Positions 43,851-51,617 of a stretch of DNA of 64,000 nucleotides are shown in pieces. This DNA comes from PALSA-612 sp963776735 (GTDB lineage Bacteria > Actinomycetota > Thermoleophilia > Gaiellales > Gaiellaceae): contig CAVZNV010000016.1 of assembly GCA_963776735.1 (NCBI GenBank), forward strand, positions 558,001 to 622,000, written 5' to 3'. Each line of letters begins with the position of its first letter. Position 1 is the first letter of the stretch. A program made the translations under genes and the position numbers. Below the pieces are notes generated by a model, which made no database searches, was not told the origin of the DNA, and saw nothing but the letters and a program-made list of their open reading frames with translations.

Positions 43851-44746
43851 AAGTCCTCGTCACCGGCGGGACGGGCTTCATCGGGCCGAAGGTCGTCCAC
43901 GCCCTGCGCAGTCGCGACCACGCCGTGCGCGCGCTCGTGCGCGACCCCGGACGCGCGAAGCAGCTCGCCTCGTGGGGCTGCGAGCTCGAGACCGGCGACG
44001 CCGGCGACCCAGCCGCTCTGCGCGCCGCCGCCCAGGGCTGCCAGGCGGTCGTTCACCTCGTCTCGATCATCAAGGGCTCGCCGGAGGACTTCGACCGCGT
44101 GATGGTCGGCGGCACCGAGAACGCGATCGAGGCGGCGAAGAGCGCCGGCGCCACGCGCTTCGTCCTCATGAGCGCCCTCGGCGTGAACGAGCAGAACCGC
44201 GACCTCGTCCCGTACTTCCGGGCGAAGTGGCAGATGGAGCAGTCCCTCGCCGCGTCCGGGCTCGACGGCGTCGTCTTCCGCCCCGGTTTCGTGTTCGGCG
44301 ACGACGGCGGCGTCCTGCCGATGTTCGTGCGCCAGGTGCGGCTCTCCCCGCTCACACCCCTCGTCGGCAACGGTGAGACGCGCCTGCAGCCGATCTGGGT
44401 CGGCGACGTCGCCGAGTTCTTCGCCCAGGCGGTCGATTCGCAGGGGGCGTCCGGCGGCACGTTCGAGATCGGCGGTCCCGAGGCGGTGACCTGGAACGAG
44501 TTCTACGCGCGGGTCAAGCGAATCCTCGGGAAGCGGCGCGGGACGATCCACATGCCCGTCGGGCTCGTCCGCGCAGGTGCGGCCGTGCTCGAGAAGCTTC
44601 CGGGCGCTCCGATCACCCGCGACCAGCTGACGATGCTGACGGAGGGCGGCGACAACGTCTGCGACAACGGCCCGGCGCTGGCGACCTTCGACGTCGACCT
44701 CGTCGGGCTCGACGAGCAGAATCCGCCGAGCGTCCTAGGCGACTGA
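43847..44746 (+). CDS. NAD(P)-binding atypical SDR, NDUFA9-like
   Basis: The 299-aa Rossmann protein begins VKVLVTGGTGFIGPKVVHAL and has HLVSIIKGSPEDFDRVMVGG, FVLMSALGV and a YFRAKW variant of the YxxxK active site. It resembles the NDUFA9/NmrA-like group, which binds NAD(P)H and often has no proven catalysis. Coupled to dcd by GTGA. The function is uncertain; a role in quinone or complex I chemistry is known only for distant relatives. Confidence 0.82.
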   Translation: MKVLVTGGTGFIGPKVVHALRSRDHAVRALVRDPGRAKQLASWGCELETGDAGDPAALRAAAQGCQAVVHLVSIIKGSPEDFDRVMVGGTENAIEAAKSAGATRFVLMSALGVNEQNRDLVPYFRAKWQMEQSLAASGLDGVVFRPGFVFGDDGGVLPMFVRQVRLSPLTPLVGNGETRLQPIWVGDVAEFFAQAVDSQGASGGTFEIGGPEAVTWNEFYARVKRILGKRRGTIHMPVGLVRAGAAVLEKLPGAPITRDQLTMLTEGGDNVCDNGPALATFDVDLVGLDEQNPPSVLGD

Positions 44747-44747
44747 C

Positions 44748-44753
44748 TATCCT
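44748..44753 (+). promoter_or_regulatory. Leaderless promoter of the 108-aa protein
   Basis: TATCCT ends 7 nt before the GTG at 44761, just after the stop of the SDR gene. Confidence 0.45.
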
Positions 44754-44760
44754 CGCCGAG

Positions 44761-45087
44761 GTGATCGACCACGACGCCATCCCCGAGCGTGCCCAGAGCC
44801 AGTGGGCGCTGATGACGACGTACCAGTCGCAGTCGCCCGAGGCGGTCGAGGCGGCGCTGCGGGAGGCTGTCGACGAGTCGATTCCCGGCTCGCGTGACCA
44901 GCCGGGCTGGAAAGGAGCGTTGGCGCTCGCGGACGACACCCGTCAGCACGGCGTCGTGATCGTGTTCTGGGACAGTGTCGAGAGCCTCCTGGCGAACGCG
45001 CGCCTCCAGCAAGGGCCGCCTCCGGAGGGAGTGAACCGGACTCGCGACCGCCTCGAGGTCGTGCACGACGAACGGCCCGACGAGTAG
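44761..45087 (+). CDS. Small ABM-like dimeric alpha/beta-barrel protein, unknown
   Basis: The 108-aa protein has a central GWKGALALADDTRQHGVVIV followed by FWDSVESLLANARL. This spacing is typical of antibiotic-biosynthesis-monooxygenase-like ferredoxin folds (strand–strand–FWDS–helix). There is no signal peptide. The fold call is by eye and low-certainty. Its stop touches the stop of the AhcY-like gene on the other strand with no gap. Confidence 0.7.
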   Translation: MIDHDAIPERAQSQWALMTTYQSQSPEAVEAALREAVDESIPGSRDQPGWKGALALADDTRQHGVVIVFWDSVESLLANARLQQGPPPEGVNRTRDRLEVVHDERPDE

Positions 45088-46299
45088 TCAGTCGAGCTCG
45101 ATCGAGGACAGCGTCGCGAGCGCGCCCGTCGCCACCGCGCGGTCGATCTCGGTCGGGACGGGCTGGTAGCCGGGCTCGAACTGCTCCGGTCTCAGCGCCA
45201 GCTCGCGCATCGCGTGCGCCTGCAACGCGAAGCCGAGATCCATGATCTGCATCTGGTGGCCCGTGGCGGCCGCGAGGTTCAGCATCTCGCCGCCAGCGAG
45301 CAGGCGCACCGCCCGCCCGTTCGGAAGCCGGTACTCGACCACGTCCTTCGCCACGCGCCGGCGGTCGGTCGCAAGCGACTCGAGCTCGTCGACCGCGATC
45401 TCGTTGCCGAAGTGCCCGACATTCGCGAGCATCGCCCCGTCACGGAGGGCGAGCAGGTCGTCGCCGCGAACGATGCCCGGCCGGCCGGTGACCGTGAACA
45501 GCGCGTCGGCGAGTCCGGCGGCTCTCGTCAACGTCGCGACGCGCATCCCGTCGAAGGCGGCCTCGAGCGCCCGCACCGGGTCGGGCTCGACGACGATCAC
45601 GACCGCGCCGAGCGCGCGCAGGGTCCGCGCCAGGCTCCGCCCGCACGAGCCGTAGCCAGCCACCGCCATCGTCTTGCCCGCGATCAGCGAGTTGGTGGCG
45701 CGCATGAAGCCGTCGACGACCGCCGGGCCGATGCCGTGCTCGTTCTCGAACAGCAGCTTGATCGGGCTGTCGTTGATGACGACGACCGGGAAGGGAACGC
45801 GTCCGGCCAGCTCGCCGAGCAGCCTGTTGCGGCCCGACGTCGTCTCCTCGGTCGCAGCGGCGACGCGCGTCGTCCGGCCGTCGACGCTCGCCGCGATCAG
45901 GTCTGCGCCGTTGTCGAGCAGCAGGTCGGGGTCGGAGGCGAGCACGCGCTCGATGTGCCGCAGATGGTCGTCGAACGTGTCCGCGCGGCGCGAGTAGACG
46001 ACGACGCCGTCGGCAGCCGCTGCAGCGGCGACTCCGTCGTCCGTGGTCGACGGGCTCCCGGTCCAGACGATCTCGGCACCGCCGGCCCGCAGCACGCCGA
46101 CGAGGACCGCCGTCTTCATCTCGACGTGGAGGCACAGGCCGATGCGGCGGCCGGCGAGCGGCCGGTCACGGGCGAACTCTTCCCTGAGACCGGCGAGCAC
46201 GGGCATGTTCGAGCGTGCCCAGGCGACGCGCTCCGCTCCCTCGGTCGCGAGCGAGGCGTCGACGTGGCTCGGCTCGAGATCGGTGAGCGCGGGCGTCAT
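45088..46299 (-). CDS. S-adenosylhomocysteine hydrolase-like protein, divergent
   Basis: The 403-aa protein aligns along the short AhcY type. It has LLLDNGADLIAA (canonical DDGGDLT), EETTSGRNRL, the NAD-site Rossmann loop VAGYGSCGRS (canonical GYGDVGKG), ANVGHFGNEI and NLAAATGH. Catalytic Lys is kept in NDSPIK, but the following FDN is FEN. At the adenine pocket canonical LHMTxETAVL reads LHVEMKTAVL, placing Lys where Glu/Gln contacts adenine. A different base (for example S-inosylhomocysteine) is possible. The ATG at 46299 is 7 nt after TACGAT. Confidence 0.8.
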   Translation of the reverse strand: MTPALTDLEPSHVDASLATEGAERVAWARSNMPVLAGLREEFARDRPLAGRRIGLCLHVEMKTAVLVGVLRAGGAEIVWTGSPSTTDDGVAAAAAADGVVVYSRRADTFDDHLRHIERVLASDPDLLLDNGADLIAASVDGRTTRVAAATEETTSGRNRLLGELAGRVPFPVVVINDSPIKLLFENEHGIGPAVVDGFMRATNSLIAGKTMAVAGYGSCGRSLARTLRALGAVVIVVEPDPVRALEAAFDGMRVATLTRAAGLADALFTVTGRPGIVRGDDLLALRDGAMLANVGHFGNEIAVDELESLATDRRRVAKDVVEYRLPNGRAVRLLAGGEMLNLAAATGHQMQIMDLGFALQAHAMRELALRPEQFEPGYQPVPTEIDRAVATGALATLSSIELD

Positions 46300-46306
46300 G
46301 CGCGCG

Positions 46307-46312
46307 ATCGTA
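46307..46312 (-). promoter_or_regulatory. Leaderless promoter of the AhcY-like gene
   Basis: TACGAT on the minus strand, 7 nt before the ATG at 46299. The padR operator lies 12 bp further upstream. Confidence 0.5.
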
Positions 46313-46324
46313 GTTTGCCGAACG

Positions 46325-46356
46325 ATATAGCGTTGTGATATATCTCTCCGCTATAT
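46325..46356. promoter_or_regulatory. Inverted-repeat operator before padR
   Basis: ATATAGCG (46325–46332) and CGCTATAT (46349–46356) form a perfect 8-bp inverted repeat around 16 nt that contain the palindrome GATATATC (46338–46345). The right arm runs into the padR ATG. It is AT-rich in a GC-rich genome and probably binds the PadR dimer. It could also affect the divergent AhcY-like gene. Confidence 0.65.
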
Positions 46357-46897
46357 GCGAAGCGGGGTCGCCTATGTGATCCTCGGAGCGCTCCAGGCGG
46401 GTCCGAGGTCCGGGTACGAGATCAAGCAGCTCGTCGACAAGGCGACCCGCTTCTTCTGGGCGGCCAGCTACGGACAAATCTACCCCGAGCTGCGCCGCCT
46501 GCGCGAGGAGGGCTTGATCGCGGGCGTCGACGACCGCGAGAGCAGTCGTAGGCGCGTCCGCTACGAGCTCACGGAGACGGGCCGGGAGGCCCTCGTCGAG
46601 TGGCTCCGGGCGCCGATCACGCGCTACGAGCTCCGCGACGAGGGACTGCTCAAGCTGTTCTTCGCCGACGCTCTCGAGCCGGCTGACGCGCTCGCGCTCG
46701 TCCGCTCGTTCAAGGCGCAGCGTCAGGCCGGGCTCGACCAGCTCCGCGCGATCGAGACCGATCCGGCGAAAGCGCCGACCGGGTTCCACGCGGTCGTGCT
46801 CGGGTACGGGCTCGAGTTCTACGAACACGAGCTCGCCTGGGCCGAGCGACTCGAGGCCAGGCTGATGGACGAAACGAAGGAAGGGGTCGAGAGATGA
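46355..46897 (+). CDS. PadR-family transcriptional regulator
   Basis: The 180-aa protein has the PadR winged helix (AYVILGALQAGPRSGYEIKQ, then YGQIYPELRRLREEGLI and RRVRYELTETGREAL) and a C-terminal helical domain of the Vir type. PadR regulators repress drug or phenolic-acid export genes. Its stop overlaps the MmpL-like start (ATGA), so it most likely controls that exporter and itself through the inverted repeat at its start. Confidence 0.9.
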   Translation: MRSGVAYVILGALQAGPRSGYEIKQLVDKATRFFWAASYGQIYPELRRLREEGLIAGVDDRESSRRRVRYELTETGREALVEWLRAPITRYELRDEGLLKLFFADALEPADALALVRSFKAQRQAGLDQLRAIETDPAKAPTGFHAVVLGYGLEFYEHELAWAERLEARLMDETKEGVER

Positions 46898-49068
46898 AGC
46901 TCTCCACGGAATCGATCGCGCGCGCCTGCGCACAGCATCCGCGCCGGACGATCGGGGTCTGGGTCGGGGTCGTCGTCCTCGCGCTCGTCCTCGTCGGCTC
47001 GCTGCTGAGCGGCAAGCTGACGTCGGACGGGGCGCCGACGAACACGCCCGACTCGAAGAAGGCGAAGGACCTGATCGCGAAGGACTTCCCGCAGGACGCG
47101 CGGCGGGTCGCCACGGACATCGTCATCGTGCGATCAAGCCAGCTCGTGACGACCGATCCCGGGTTCCGCACATTCGTTGCGAGGGTCGTGCGCGGACTGA
47201 ACGCGACGGGCGTCGTCACCAGCGCGACGAGCTTTCTGACCGACCGGTCTCCCGCGCTGGTCGGCCGCGACCTGCACGCAGCGATGATCCCGATCGACGT
47301 CCCGAAGAAGGGCGACATCACGAAGGTGCTGCCGGTCGTCGCGCAGGCGAACCGCGGCGAGTTCGGCGTCTTCATCACCGGTACGGACTCGGTCAACCAC
47401 GACTTCGGCCAGCTCTCGCAGGACGACCTCAAGTCCGGCGAACTGCGCTTCGGCCTGCCGGCGGCGCTGATCATCCTGCTGCTCGTGTTCGGCGCGGTCG
47501 TAGCTGCGTTCGTGCCGATCGGCATGGCGCTCGTCGCGATCGTCGCCGCCCTCGGCCTGACGACGCTGCTGGCCCAGGAGTTCGGGCTGTCGGTCTTCGT
47601 CGTGAACATGCTCACCGGCATGGGCCTCGCGCTCGGGATCGACTACTCGCTGTTCATCGTCTCCCGCTACCGCGAGGAGCGGGGCCGTGGCCTCCAGAAG
47701 GAGGACGCGATCGTGCGTGCCGGGGCGACTGCGAGCCGGGCCGTGCTGTTCAGCGGCACCGCGTTCGTGGTGGCGATGTTCGGGATGCTGATCGTGCCGA
47801 GCTCGATCATGCAGAGCCTGGCCACAGGCGCGATCCTCGTCGGGATCACGTCGGTTCTCGGCGCGCTGACGCTGCTCCCGGCGCTGCTGGCGGTGCTCGG
47901 AGACCGCGTCAACGCGGGCCGGGTCCCGTTCTTCGGCAGCCGGTCGATCGAGGAGACGAACCCGGAGGGGCGCTTCTGGCGGCGGATCGTCGAGGCCGTG
48001 CAGCGGCGGCCGGTCGTCAGCCTCGTCGCAGCGGTCGCGGTGCTGCTCGCGCTCGCGTCGCCGGTGCTCGGACTGCACGTCGGCGCCCGCGGCGTCGCCT
48101 CGCTGCCGAACCGGTTCCCGTCCAAGCAGGGCTTCCAGGTGCTGCAGCAGGAGTTCCCGGACGCGACGGCAAACCCCGTGCGGATCGTCGTCGCGAACGA
48201 CGCCTCGGCTTCGCGGATCGAGTTGGCCGCGTTGAACGGGCGACTCGGCGCCGATCCCCGCTTCGGAATCGGATCGATCGAGCGTTCGACGGTCGCAAAC
48301 GCCGCCCTCCTCACAGTCCCGATCCGGGGCGACGCGGACGGCGACAGCGCCCGCTCCGCAGTGCAGAAACTCCGCTCGCAGACCATTCCGTCGCTGTTCG
48401 CCGACACGGGCTCGACCGTCTACGTCGGCGGCGAAACGGCGGAGAGCGTCGACTACATCAACTCGGTCAGCGACCCGGCACCGTACGTGTTCGCCCTCGT
48501 GCTCGGCCTGACGCTGATCCTGCTCACGCTCGTCTTCCGCTCGATCGTGATCGCCGTGACGAGCGTCCTCCTCAACCTGCTCTCGGTCGGAGCCGCGTAC
48601 GGGCTGCTCGTCCTCGTCTTCCAGGACGGCTTCGCGTCGAGCCTGCTCGGCTTCACGAAGGCGAGCACGATCGAGGCGTGGGTGCCGCTGTTCCTGTTCT
48701 CCGTGCTCTTCGGCCTGTCGATGGACTACCAGGTGTTCCTGCTCACGCGGATCCGCGAGCGGTACCTGCAGAGTGGGGACACGCGCGAGGCGGTTGCGCA
48801 CGGCGTCGCGTCGACGGCCAGGCTGATCACCGGCGCCGCGCTGATCATCGTCGCCGTCTTCATGGGCTTCGCGATGGGCGACCTGATCATGTTCCAGCAG
48901 ATGGGCTTCGGCGTCGCCGTCGCCTTGCTGATCGATGCGACGATCATCCGCTCTGTCCTCGTGCCCGCCGTGATGACGATTCTCGGCGAGTGGAACTGGT
49001 ACCTGCCGCGGCGTCTCTCCTGGATCCCGGAGATGCACGTCGAGGGCGCGGCGAGCGAAGGCGCCTGA
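46894..49068 (+). CDS. MMPL/RND-family exporter
   Basis: The 724-aa protein has about twelve membrane helices in two halves with large outer loops after helices 1 and 7. Each half has the family Asp-Tyr motif: GLALGIDYSLFIVSRYREER and LFGLSMDYQVFLLTRIRERY. Such proteins use the proton gradient to export lipids or drugs. It is coupled to padR. A bidirectionally placed hairpin follows, which is the terminator of the ncRNA on the other strand. Confidence 0.92.
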   Translation: MKLSTESIARACAQHPRRTIGVWVGVVVLALVLVGSLLSGKLTSDGAPTNTPDSKKAKDLIAKDFPQDARRVATDIVIVRSSQLVTTDPGFRTFVARVVRGLNATGVVTSATSFLTDRSPALVGRDLHAAMIPIDVPKKGDITKVLPVVAQANRGEFGVFITGTDSVNHDFGQLSQDDLKSGELRFGLPAALIILLLVFGAVVAAFVPIGMALVAIVAALGLTTLLAQEFGLSVFVVNMLTGMGLALGIDYSLFIVSRYREERGRGLQKEDAIVRAGATASRAVLFSGTAFVVAMFGMLIVPSSIMQSLATGAILVGITSVLGALTLLPALLAVLGDRVNAGRVPFFGSRSIEETNPEGRFWRRIVEAVQRRPVVSLVAAVAVLLALASPVLGLHVGARGVASLPNRFPSKQGFQVLQQEFPDATANPVRIVVANDASASRIELAALNGRLGADPRFGIGSIERSTVANAALLTVPIRGDADGDSARSAVQKLRSQTIPSLFADTGSTVYVGGETAESVDYINSVSDPAPYVFALVLGLTLILLTLVFRSIVIAVTSVLLNLLSVGAAYGLLVLVFQDGFASSLLGFTKASTIEAWVPLFLFSVLFGLSMDYQVFLLTRIRERYLQSGDTREAVAHGVASTARLITGAALIIVAVFMGFAMGDLIMFQQMGFGVAVALLIDATIIRSVLVPAVMTILGEWNWYLPRRLSWIPEMHVEGAASEGA

Positions 49069-49069
49069 T

Positions 49070-49294
49070 CAAAAGAAAGGGGCCGCGCGATGCGCGGCCC
49101 CGATCCGGTGACCAGCGTTGTACTAGTAGGGGCGCTTCCAGCCTGGCATACAGTTCAGAGCCGGCGGCGCTTGCAGCGAATCCCCCACGCTGGCTAGGCG
49201 GTTCCCGTCAGGTCCCGGGGACACGCCCCTACCCGCTGGTACCTCCACTGCCCGAACAGTCATCTGTCAACTCGGACCACCTCCTTTCCGCGGT
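49070..49294 (-). ncRNA. Structured small RNA, 6S-like layout, family unproven
   Basis: On the minus strand, a TATAGT box (49306–49301), about 220 nt and then an intrinsic terminator define a stand-alone transcript with no protein gene. Distant ends pair: ACCAGCG with CGCTGGT, and GTAGGGGCG with CGCCCCTAC, enclosing about 90 nt with an inner CAGCG/CGCTG hairpin. A long stem with a central bubble recalls 6S RNA. Near the 5' end a perfect Shine–Dalgarno, AAAGGAGGTG, precedes a six-codon ORF (MVRVDR). No promoter -35 was recognised. Confidence 0.6.
49071..49101 (-). terminator. Intrinsic terminator of the small RNA
   Basis: On the minus strand GGGGCCGCGC, loop ATC, GCGCGGCCCC, followed by TTTCTTTT. 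The 10-bp perfect stem plus U-tract also lies just past the end of the MmpL-like gene on the other strand. Confidence 0.88.
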
Positions 49295-49333
49295 AGGTCA
49301 ACTATACGGATCGGGTCAAGACGGAGCAGGGTC

Positions 49334-50113
49334 ATGCGCCGACGGTCCGCGTCTGAGACGCTCCACCGGATGGCACTTCGGTTTCCGACACGGGCCGAGC
49401 GGACGGGCAAGCAGCCGCACACGGCCAGCCTCCAGGAACGGCTCTGGCCGGAGTTCATGTACCACGACCCGGTTCTCGAGCGCCTCTTCGGCCGCGTGAT
49501 GTCCGAGTACGCCGAGTTTCAGTTCTACGCCTGGGACGACGAGCGCGAGGAGGTCGTCGGCGTCGCGATGGCGATTCCGGCGGCGTGGGACGGTGACGCC
49601 GCGACGCTGCCGGACTGCGGACTCGACGCCGTCGTCGAAGCCAGGTTCGCGGACGACCCGCCGACGCCGAACGTCCTCTGCGCGCTCCAAATCCTGATCG
49701 CTCCTGAGCTTCGGGGCCAGGCTCTGAGCAGCCGGCTGATCAGGCGGATGGCCGAGATCGGCCGCGCGCACGGGCTCGACACGCTGGTCGCTCCGGTCCG
49801 GCCCACGTTCAAGCACTGCTACCCGCTGACCCCGATCGAGCGCTACATCGAGTGGCGGCGACCGGACGGCGCCCTCTTCGACCCGTGGCTGCGCACGCAC
49901 GAGCGCCTTGGGGCCGAAATCGCCAGGGTGGCCCCGGAGTCGGTCCGCATCCCCGGCACCGTCGCCCGGTGGGAGGAGTGGACCGAGCTCGCATTCCCGG
50001 AGACAGGCTCCTACGTCGTGCCCGGCGCGCTCGTTCCCGTCGAGATCGACCGCGAGCGGGACGAAGGGCTCTACGTGGAGCCGAACGTCTGGATGGTGCA
50101 CGCTTCGGGCTAG
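49334..50113 (+). CDS. GNAT-like acyltransferase
   Basis: The 259-aa protein has a GNAT-like centre: EVVGVAMAIPAAWDG, CALQILIAPELRGQALSSRL (acetyl-CoA loop) and MAEIGRAHGLDTLVAPVRP. The C-terminal GTVARWEEWTELAFPETGSY and VVPGALVPVEIDRERDEG recur in a group of actinobacterial acetyltransferases of unknown substrate. The ATG at 49334 has a weak GAGCAGGG site. It is divergent from the small RNA. Confidence 0.78.
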   Translation: MRRRSASETLHRMALRFPTRAERTGKQPHTASLQERLWPEFMYHDPVLERLFGRVMSEYAEFQFYAWDDEREEVVGVAMAIPAAWDGDAATLPDCGLDAVVEARFADDPPTPNVLCALQILIAPELRGQALSSRLIRRMAEIGRAHGLDTLVAPVRPTFKHCYPLTPIERYIEWRRPDGALFDPWLRTHERLGAEIARVAPESVRIPGTVARWEEWTELAFPETGSYVVPGALVPVEIDRERDEGLYVEPNVWMVHASG

Positions 50114-50114
50114 G

Positions 50115-50702
50115 TCAGGACAACACGGCCGTCAGCTCGAGGCCGCGGTCGAGCGGTACCGTCACGCTGGACAGCGTCGGGTCGGCCTGACGGGCACGCG
50201 AGTAGGCACCGAGCGTCTCCTCGTGCGAGAGGGCGTTGTCGGCGACGAAGACCGCGCCGGGCTCGACCTTCTCGCGGGCGAGCGCGAAGAGCGCCTCGTA
50301 GTCGTCCTTCTCGGCGTCGAGGAACACGACGTCGAAGGACTCGGACAGCTCGGGGATCGTCCGGAACGCGTCGCCGTCGACAAGCTCGACCCACTCGGCG
50401 AGACCGGCTTCCTCGATGTTGCGGCGGCGCACGTCGGTCTTGGCCGCATCGTGCTCGAGCGAGACGACGTGGCCGCCCAGATAACGGACGCCGGCGGCCA
50501 GCCAGAGCGTGGAGTAGCCGCGCGAGCCGCCGATCTCGAGCACCTCGCAGCCGGGGTGGTGCGAGACGAGAGCGAAGAGGAAGCGCCCCGTCGTCGGCGC
50601 GACCGCTCGCGCGCGCTGCGCGCTCGGGAGCCCTTGCTCGCGTTCGGCCGCGTCTTCGGCCTCGAGACGCCGCATGACAGCGAGTACCTGCTCGTCGAGC
50701 AT
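50115..50702 (-). CDS. Class I SAM-dependent O-methyltransferase (COMT-like)
   Basis: The 195-aa protein matches the metal-dependent catechol O-methyltransferase group: LFALVSHHPGCEVLEIGGSR, GYSTLWLA, VSLEHDAAK, FDVVFLDAEKDDYEAL and GAVFVADNAL. The ATG overlaps the stop of the Rieske gene (ATGA), so it is the last gene of the SUF transcript. Substrate unknown. Confidence 0.85.
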   Translation of the reverse strand: MLDEQVLAVMRRLEAEDAAEREQGLPSAQRARAVAPTTGRFLFALVSHHPGCEVLEIGGSRGYSTLWLAAGVRYLGGHVVSLEHDAAKTDVRRRNIEEAGLAEWVELVDGDAFRTIPELSESFDVVFLDAEKDDYEALFALAREKVEPGAVFVADNALSHEETLGAYSRARQADPTLSSVTVPLDRGLELTAVLS

Positions 50703-51016
50703 CAGGGCAGCTCGACCTTGACGACGCCGTCCTCGACGCGGACGGGATACGTCTCGACCGGCTCGAAGGCAGGGAGCGTCAGGGCCTCGCCGGTGCGGAT
50801 GTCGAAGTTCGCGCCGTGGCGGGGGCAGATGACGACGCCCTCGTCGGGGTCCCAGTCGCCCTCGCACAGCGGCCCGTCGTCGTGCGAGCACCGGTCCTCG
50901 AGCGCGTACAGCTCGCCGCCGAGGTTGTAGACGCAGACCGAGACGAGTCCGGCGTGGACGATCTTCGTCCGGCCTGGCGGCAGCTCGTCGAGCGGGCAGA
51001 CGTCGAGCTCGGGCAT
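50702..51016 (-). CDS. Rieske [2Fe-2S] ferredoxin-like protein
   Basis: The 104-aa protein has the Rieske box CSHDDGPLCEG (Cys-x-His) and CPRHGANFD (Cys-x2-His), binding one [2Fe-2S] cluster, as in non-haem iron ferredoxins. Small Rieske proteins are commonly found at the end of actinobacterial SUF operons; what they give electrons to is unknown. It starts 18 nt after sufU. Confidence 0.9.
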   Translation of the reverse strand: MPELDVCPLDELPPGRTKIVHAGLVSVCVYNLGGELYALEDRCSHDDGPLCEGDWDPDEGVVICPRHGANFDIRTGEALTLPAFEPVETYPVRVEDGVVKVELP

Positions 51017-51034
51017 GTCCGCGCGGCGCCGCGC

Positions 51035-51466
51035 CTACTTGAGCTCGAGCTCGTCGTCGAATCCGGCGAGCCCTCCCGGCAGCGGCGTCCCCTTCGCCTT
51101 GTGCAGCGCGAGCTTCAGCGTCGTCAGTCCGAGCAGCGCGCACCGCTGGCGGACCGGCGTCAGCGGCACGGCCATCTCCTCGAGCAGCTCCTCGCTCGGC
51201 ATCGTCGCCACCTCGGTCGCCGTCTTGCTCTGAACCATCTCCATCAGCATCGACGTCGCCGCCTGGCTGATCGCGCAGCCGCGGCCGGAGAACTTGACCT
51301 CGTCGATCGTCTCGCCGTCCTCGCCGAACGCGACGTAGATCGTCACCTCGTCGCCGCAGAGCGGGTTCATGCCCTCGGCCTCGGCGTCCGCGCCCTCGAT
51401 CACCCCGTGGCCGCGAGGGTTCTTGTAGTGATCGAGGATGATCTCGCGATAGAGCTGGTCGTCCAT
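51035..51466 (-). CDS. sufU: SufU-type sulfur carrier / zinc protein
   Basis: The 143-aa IscU-like protein has the three ligand cysteines: NPLCGDEV, GRGCAISQA and RQRCALL. With SufS nearby it is the SufU type, which accepts sulfur from the SufS cysteine through its zinc. The ATG at 51466 is chosen because MDDQLYREIILDHYKNPRG is the normal start of the family; open frame continues upstream. It is 151 bp from sufS. Confidence 0.92.
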   Translation of the reverse strand: MDDQLYREIILDHYKNPRGHGVIEGADAEAEGMNPLCGDEVTIYVAFGEDGETIDEVKFSGRGCAISQAATSMLMEMVQSKTATEVATMPSEELLEEMAVPLTPVRQRCALLGLTTLKLALHKAKGTPLPGGLAGFDDELELK

Positions 51467-51617
51467 CAGTGTCCCTTCCGGTGATGGTCGCGAGCACCAA
51501 GCGATGGAAGGACGCAGGGAGCGCTCGTATTGGCAAATACGGGCGCGACTGAGGACGCCCCAGCGCGCCGCGTGATCGCGGGCCAGGGACCAACATGCAT
51601 CGCTCGACGGGGCACCA
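51467..51617 (-). other. Unusual gap inside the SUF operon with a small hairpin
   Basis: Most SUF genes here are closely packed, but 151 bp separate sufS and sufU. The gap holds a CGTATT-GGCA-AATACG inverted repeat (51526–51541) without a U-tract and no convincing ORF. It may set the ratio of the two products or be a processing site. Confidence 0.35.

Noticed and set aside
47134..49038. Long minus-strand open frame opposite the MmpL-like gene
   Set aside because: Composition (Arg/Glu/Asp/His repeats) is that of an antisense shadow; the plus strand has clear membrane-protein sequence and motifs.
49271..49290. GGACCACCTCCTTTCC on the plus strand looks like the 3' end of 16S rRNA
   Set aside because: Only about 15 bases match and no rRNA sequence precedes it; it is the complement of a strong Shine–Dalgarno in the minus-strand RNA.
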